Positions 6,169 through 10,021 of a DNA stretch of 10,021 bases are shown here, in pieces. The notes under the pieces are model-generated. The model was not told the DNA's origin. It did not search any database and was given only the letters and a program-made list of their open reading frames with translations. Source of the DNA: Planctomycetota bacterium (GTDB lineage Bacteria > Planctomycetota > UBA1135 > JALUZX01). The DNA is taken from positions 1-10,021 of the forward strand of contig JALUZX010000303.1 of the NCBI GenBank assembly GCA_027011425.1, given 5' to 3'. Every line of letters begins with the position of its first letter. The first letter of the stretch is position 1. A program made the position numbers and the translations under genes.

Positions 6169-9100
6169 CTACTTCAGGCGCACGCCCTTCTGGGAGTTCA
6201 GGAAAATCTGGTCCAGTTGTTTCCTGGCATCCCTCTGGAGGGAAAAATTCGCCTTGTTCGCGTTCTCCAGCATCTTTGTCTCCTGGGCGGCCTGAAGTCT
6301 GAAGACCTGCCGGCCCGCCCTCCGGTAGGGAGCACGGGAGGGCAGAAGCGGCGTCTTGCCCCTGTGGAAGGCGTATTCCTCCCCGGCCTTCACCAGGACG
6401 GTGGCCCGTCCCCGCACGCCTTCGGTGGAATACACCCCTCTCAGGTCGGTCTCCCCGGAGCGGAACTTCCCGTCCCCGTCGCCCACGATCTTCACGTAGG
6501 CCCCGGAGACGGGCTTGCCCTTCTCCATCACGTAGACCGAAACCCCTCCCGTCCGGGGATCCTCGCTCACCTTCAGCTCCAGGCCGCTTCGAAGCACAAG
6601 CCCCGAGGCCACCTGGTCCGAGGACTGGGCCACCAGGAGGTAGGCCCCCGGCTTCTCCAGGGGAAGGACCACCTTCCGGCTCCCCTCCCCCAGGAACCCG
6701 GCGCCCCCGAGTTTGGCCTTCACATCCTTGAAGGGACGGATCCCGGCGAGCTGCACCCCGCCGAGCCCGGAAAGCGAGCCCTGCAGGACATACAACCGCA
6801 ACAGGTCCACCCGGTAGAGCCGAATCTCGCATTCCTTCAGGTTTCTCCAGGAGAGATTCACATCTCCGGGGACCCCGGGCTTCAACACCGTCACCTCCGG
6901 GACCTTCAGAACCTTCTTCTCCAGGAAGGACAGGTTTTCCGCCGCGTCCGGGAAACGGTCCTTCACCATCCCGTAGTATTTCTCCGCCTCGGCCCTGTGG
7001 CCCAGGGCGTGGTGGATCTGGCCCATGAGATACAAGGCCAGCCGCTTGCTGTCGCTCTCCACCAGGTTCCCCCTTCCGTCGGGGAAACGCCCCTTCGCCA
7101 CACGCTCCAGGGTCTTCAGGGACTCCTCGTATCTCTTCAAGGCGAACCGGGCGTAACCCTCCAGGTAGAGGAGTTCGTCGGCCCACCGGGTCTCGGCGTA
7201 ACGCCGCGCCCCGGCCGCGGCCCAGGAGAGGGCCTCCTTCCACCTCTTCAAGGAGAGCCAGTCGCTGGCGATGGCGAAGGCGGCTTCCGGCGCCCTGGGA
7301 TCCTCGGGGTGCAGGACCAGGAACTCCCTGAGCGCCGCCAGGGCCTTCCCAAGAAGTTCCGCTTTCCCGGGTCCTCCCTCGCCCAGTCTCTCCCCGGGGC
7401 CCAGGGCCGAGGCCTTCCGCGCCAGTTCCTGGCCCATGGCCAGGAAGGCCTGGCGCACCACGGGAAGGGCCGGGTAGTCCATGCAGAGGTCCAGCGTATA
7501 TCGGGCGGCCTCCAGGGCCTCTCCCTGCGCTTCCAGGGTGCCCGCCACCCGGACCTCCTTCATGAAGGACCCCTCCGCCACGGCCAGGAAGACCTCCCGG
7601 GCCCGCTCGAACTCCCCGAGCTTCACGTAGGCCTTCCCCACCTGCATCACCTGGTCGAAGGGGAGTTCCACGCCGGGCCAGGCCTGGCGGAGCACCTCGA
7701 AGGCGTGGACCACCCTCTTCGCCTCCCCGCCCCGGGCCGCCAGGTCCAGGAGCGCCCGGGCCACCTTCTTCAAGGGCCCGGGCTTGAGCCTCCAACCCTC
7801 CATCAAATCCCCCAGGCGCCTCGCCGCGCCCTCGAACCGCCTCCGCTCGAGTTCCATGAGCCCCGCCTGGTAGAGCTCGTCGGGGGTCATGCGGTATTTT
7901 TCCCCCGTCTTTTGGCCCCTGTGCAGGACTTCCACCTTGCCCGGGGCGCACTCGGTGATCCTGCCGGGGTGCTCCGCGGCGTAGAACCCCGCCGGAAGGG
8001 CCCTGTAGGAGCCGGGCACGTATCCGCTCAGGTCATACCAGATCTCGAAGGCGCCGCGGCGGCCCCCCACGAAGAAGGTCACCCGGCCCCTCCCTTCCCG
8101 GACGAGTTCCACCGGTCCCTTCACGCTTCCCGGCACCAGGGCGCACCCGCCGGGTAGTTCGTCCACCACCACCAGGTGGCCCCGGAAAGAACTTCCCTTG
8201 GGGGGCGCGACCCTGAGCCTCACCCGGACCGTCCTTCCCACGGGCACCTTCTCCGCCCGGTTCTCGAAGGTTTTCACCGGCCCCTCCACCACGGTGAACC
8301 CGGGCCGAAGAGGCCTTCCCTCGTAGAGCATGGGCGCCGCCAGGACGGTCCTCTCGAAGGAGGCGTATTTCTCGCGGAGGTCCGAATCGAGTCCCTTGGT
8401 GAGCCCCTTCAACTCGGCACGCCACAGGTAGCGGCCCCTTCCCAGGAGTTTGAAACTCAACGCCGCCCGGCCAGGCGGGAGCGCTCCGCCCTCCACGCGG
8501 AGGACCCGGCTCTCTTTTGCTCCCAGGGGGATCCGCCCCAGGAGTTTCCCTCCCAGGAAAACCCGGACCTCTCCCTCGGAGACCCGGGAGGCCGCCTTTC
8601 CCTCGAGGAAACACAGGGCCTCCAGGGCCGCCGCCCGGCCGAGTGGTGCCGCCCATGGTCCGAGAAGCCTGTTGGCGTAGATCCACCCGGCCCCCTCTCT
8701 CGCCAGCCGGTCCGCCGGATCCACTTGCAACAAGGCCTTCACCGCCAGGGCCGTGGTCTCCAGGGAACCCGCCGCGGGAAGGAAGATCTTCCTCTCCGCA
8801 TCCTTCACGTCCCCCCCCCAGGTCACCCGGCCCGGGCCGGCCTTCTTCGCCAGGGACCGGAGCCGGGCGGCCATGGCCGATCCGCCCTCGGGCCGGCCGC
8901 TCTCGCAATAGGCCGAGACCAGGAGCGCCAGGGCGGAAGCTCCCAGGCTCTGCCTGTTCCGGCGGAGGGCGTTGAGCCACACCAGGGGCGCTTCCCCAGA
9001 AATGGCCAGGGCCTCCAGGATCCGGACCTGCTCGAGCCGGGATTTCGCCCGGGGGAAGAGCCCCTTGAGGACCGATCGGCCCCGCTCCAGGAGTCCCGGG

Positions 9101-10021
9101 GCGACCGGAAAACCGAGGGCCTTCGCCCGGGCCAGGAAGCGCGCGGCCTCCACGGTGGTCACCAGGTCGGGGCTGCCCTTCCCGTTCCAGGACCAGCCCG
9201 CCCGCTCGCCGGCGGCCGCCTCCGCCAGGACGGATTCCACGGCCTCCCTCAATCGATGGATCGTATCCTCCGGGACGGCCCCCTTGCCGGCCAGCTCCAG
9301 GGCCGCCAGGGCCCCAAGGCCCCGGCAGACCCGGCCCAGAAAGGTCCGGGCGGGCAGGCATCTCCAGGGACGGACCTGGGCCAGGGCGGCCCCGAGAAGA
9401 TCCGAGCGAACCCGCCCGCCGATCGTCACATCCAGGATCCTCCTTGTGTATTCCTTCCCCTCCGGGAGGGCGAGGGTCACGCTCTTGTCCCTCGTCTCCA
9501 GGCCGGAAGCGGCGGCGACTCTCCACGTCCCCAGGGGATCGACCGTGAGCCTGCGGGTCAGGGCGTCGGAGTATCCTCCCCCGGAGACCCGGACCGTTAC
9601 GGAAAGCTCGCCCGCCTTTTCCGCCATGAGCGTAAAGGGCACGGCGGCGCTCCCCCGGGGGGGAAGCTCCACCTTTTTCACCAGCCCGGCCGGAGAAATC
9701 TCCAGGCGGGCCGTCACGGCCTTGTCCGTGAGATTCCGGACCGACGCAACGGGCTCGATCCGGTCCCCTTCCACGGCCCGGGCCGGGAGCTGGACCTCCA
9801 CCAGCAGAGGTTTCCTCGTCCTGAAGGAAGCCTCCCCCTGGCCCACGAGCGTGTCCCTGGTGATGCCCCGGACACGGACCCGCCAGGTCGTCAGGTTTCC
9901 GGGAAGGGGGATCTCCGCCCGTACCGTCCCGTCGGAGCCGGTCCTGAGAGAGGGAAGCCAGAGGGCCGTCTGGGGGAACTCGGAACGGAGGGAGGAAAGA
10001 CCGGGCCCGCCTCCCCCTCTC
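6169..10021 (-). CDS. Alpha-2-macroglobulin family protein with TPR-like block, thioester lost (partial, N-terminus outside window)
   Basis: The - strand frame is open from the right edge to the TAG at 6169-6171: 1,283 residues, N-terminus missing. At the edge it shows the classic macroglobulin segment TALWLPSLRT...LPGNLTTWRVRVRGIT, then TRKPLLVEVQLPARAVEGDRI. Numbering from the GTG at 9846 as residue 1: macroglobulin beta domains to about 140; a helical thioester-type domain about 140-420 (AGWSWNGKGSPDLVTTVEAARFLARA); and beta domains about 420-630 with DELPGGCALVPGSV, resembling the C-terminal macroglobulin part. The expected thioester G-C-x-E-Q is absent: PWRCLPAR (160-167) keeps Cys163 but has Pro-Ala where Glu-Gln belong. 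Residues about 650-970 are TPR-like helical pairs (KLGEFERAREVFLAVAEG; ALKRYEESLKTLERVAKG). About 990-1165 is a macroglobulin-N-terminal-like beta domain (SWRNLKECEIRLYRVDLLRLY; SGETDLRGVYSTEGVRG), then a charged helical end. It is probably a surface or periplasmic protein that traps or binds other proteins; the GTG is not its start, since conserved sequence lies upstream. Confidence 0.88.
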   Translation of the reverse strand, partial: RGGGGPGLSSLRSEFPQTALWLPSLRTGSDGTVRAEIPLPGNLTTWRVRVRGITRDTLVGQGEASFRTRKPLLVEVQLPARAVEGDRIEPVASVRNLTDKAVTARLEISPAGLVKKVELPPRGSAAVPFTLMAEKAGELSVTVRVSGGGYSDALTRRLTVDPLGTWRVAAASGLETRDKSVTLALPEGKEYTRRILDVTIGGRVRSDLLGAALAQVRPWRCLPARTFLGRVCRGLGALAALELAGKGAVPEDTIHRLREAVESVLAEAAAGERAGWSWNGKGSPDLVTTVEAARFLARAKALGFPVAPGLLERGRSVLKGLFPRAKSRLEQVRILEALAISGEAPLVWLNALRRNRQSLGASALALLVSAYCESGRPEGGSAMAARLRSLAKKAGPGRVTWGGDVKDAERKIFLPAAGSLETTALAVKALLQVDPADRLAREGAGWIYANRLLGPWAAPLGRAAALEALCFLEGKAASRVSEGEVRVFLGGKLLGRIPLGAKESRVLRVEGGALPPGRAALSFKLLGRGRYLWRAELKGLTKGLDSDLREKYASFERTVLAAPMLYEGRPLRPGFTVVEGPVKTFENRAEKVPVGRTVRVRLRVAPPKGSSFRGHLVVVDELPGGCALVPGSVKGPVELVREGRGRVTFFVGGRRGAFEIWYDLSGYVPGSYRALPAGFYAAEHPGRITECAPGKVEVLHRGQKTGEKYRMTPDELYQAGLMELERRRFEGAARRLGDLMEGWRLKPGPLKKVARALLDLAARGGEAKRVVHAFEVLRQAWPGVELPFDQVMQVGKAYVKLGEFERAREVFLAVAEGSFMKEVRVAGTLEAQGEALEAARYTLDLCMDYPALPVVRQAFLAMGQELARKASALGPGERLGEGGPGKAELLGKALAALREFLVLHPEDPRAPEAAFAIASDWLSLKRWKEALSWAAAGARRYAETRWADELLYLEGYARFALKRYEESLKTLERVAKGRFPDGRGNLVESDSKRLALYLMGQIHHALGHRAEAEKYYGMVKDRFPDAAENLSFLEKKVLKVPEVTVLKPGVPGDVNLSWRNLKECEIRLYRVDLLRLYVLQGSLSGLGGVQLAGIRPFKDVKAKLGGAGFLGEGSRKVVLPLEKPGAYLLVAQSSDQVASGLVLRSGLELKVSEDPRTGGVSVYVMEKGKPVSGAYVKIVGDGDGKFRSGETDLRGVYSTEGVRGRATVLVKAGEEYAFHRGKTPLLPSRAPYRRAGRQVFRLQAAQETKMLENANKANFSLQRDARKQLDQIFLNSQKGVRLK

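Noticed and set aside
5912..7951. Long - strand open frame (679 codons) overlapping two genes
   Set aside because: It is a Gly/Arg/Pro-rich shadow of the real - strand frame and also runs through the convergent gap and into the repeat-tailed gene on the opposite strand.
5962..8157. Long + strand open frame (about 730 codons) across the hairpin and the macroglobulin gene
   Set aside because: It is antisense to the macroglobulin coding frame, runs through the intergenic hairpin, and its composition (Pro, Gly, Leu, His) is that of a high-GC shadow frame.
8033..9526. Second - strand open frame of 497 codons inside the macroglobulin gene
   Set aside because: Low-complexity Gly/Pro/Arg composition, no domains, and fully contained in the recognised macroglobulin frame.
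9844..9846. GTG as the start of the macroglobulin gene
   Set aside because: Conserved macroglobulin sequence (TALWLPSLRT, NLTTWRVRVRGIT) continues in frame upstream to the window edge, so the start lies outside.

Overview
This is a very GC-rich, gene-dense bacterial window holding six protein genes, five on the + strand and one on the - strand. It has no RNA genes, insertion sequences, CRISPR arrays or stretches over 300 bases without a gene. The gene set suggests a member of the Planctomycetota: a secreted GH38 alpha-mannosidase beside a discoidin-domain protein, a very large alpha-2-macroglobulin/TPR surface protein, and an exported protein with a low-complexity Ala-Ser-Arg-Pro tail. The assignment rests on protein style and composition, not on a marker gene.

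Layout. Positions 1-1184 carry the 3' part of a GH57/DUF3536 glycoside hydrolase, entering from the left edge. A 13-bp inverted repeat spans its stop codon and probably ends that transcript. A tight + strand cluster follows (1253-6062): an exported protein of F5/8 type C (discoidin)-like domains, an exported GH38 alpha-mannosidase, a small probable lipoprotein with HEAT-like helices, and an exported EF-hand-like protein with a six-unit AS(R/K)P tail. Gaps in this cluster are 20 nt and 7 nt, then a 14-nt overlap, so it reads as one operon. A perfect 17-bp hairpin with a 3-nt loop lies midway between its end and the convergent gene on the other strand, apparently serving both as terminator. From 6169 to the right edge runs the - strand alpha-2-macroglobulin family gene, cut by the window at its N-terminal side.

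Function. The discoidin-like protein and the alpha-mannosidase form a plausible secreted glycan-binding and glycan-cleaving pair acting on mannose-containing polymers or glycoproteins. The GH57 enzyme keeps both expected catalytic carboxylates and would act on an alpha-glucan, but whether it works with the mannosidase is unknown. The macroglobulin-like protein has lost the canonical thioester motif (a Cys remains, but the Glu-Gln is gone) and joins a macroglobulin body to a TPR-like helical block and a C-terminal beta domain. The two small exported proteins after the mannosidase have no assignable function.

Nothing here looks like a defence system, biosynthetic cluster or mobile element. The points most worth checking are the thioester-less macroglobulin architecture, the abruptly broken last discoidin domain, and the two clear hairpins.
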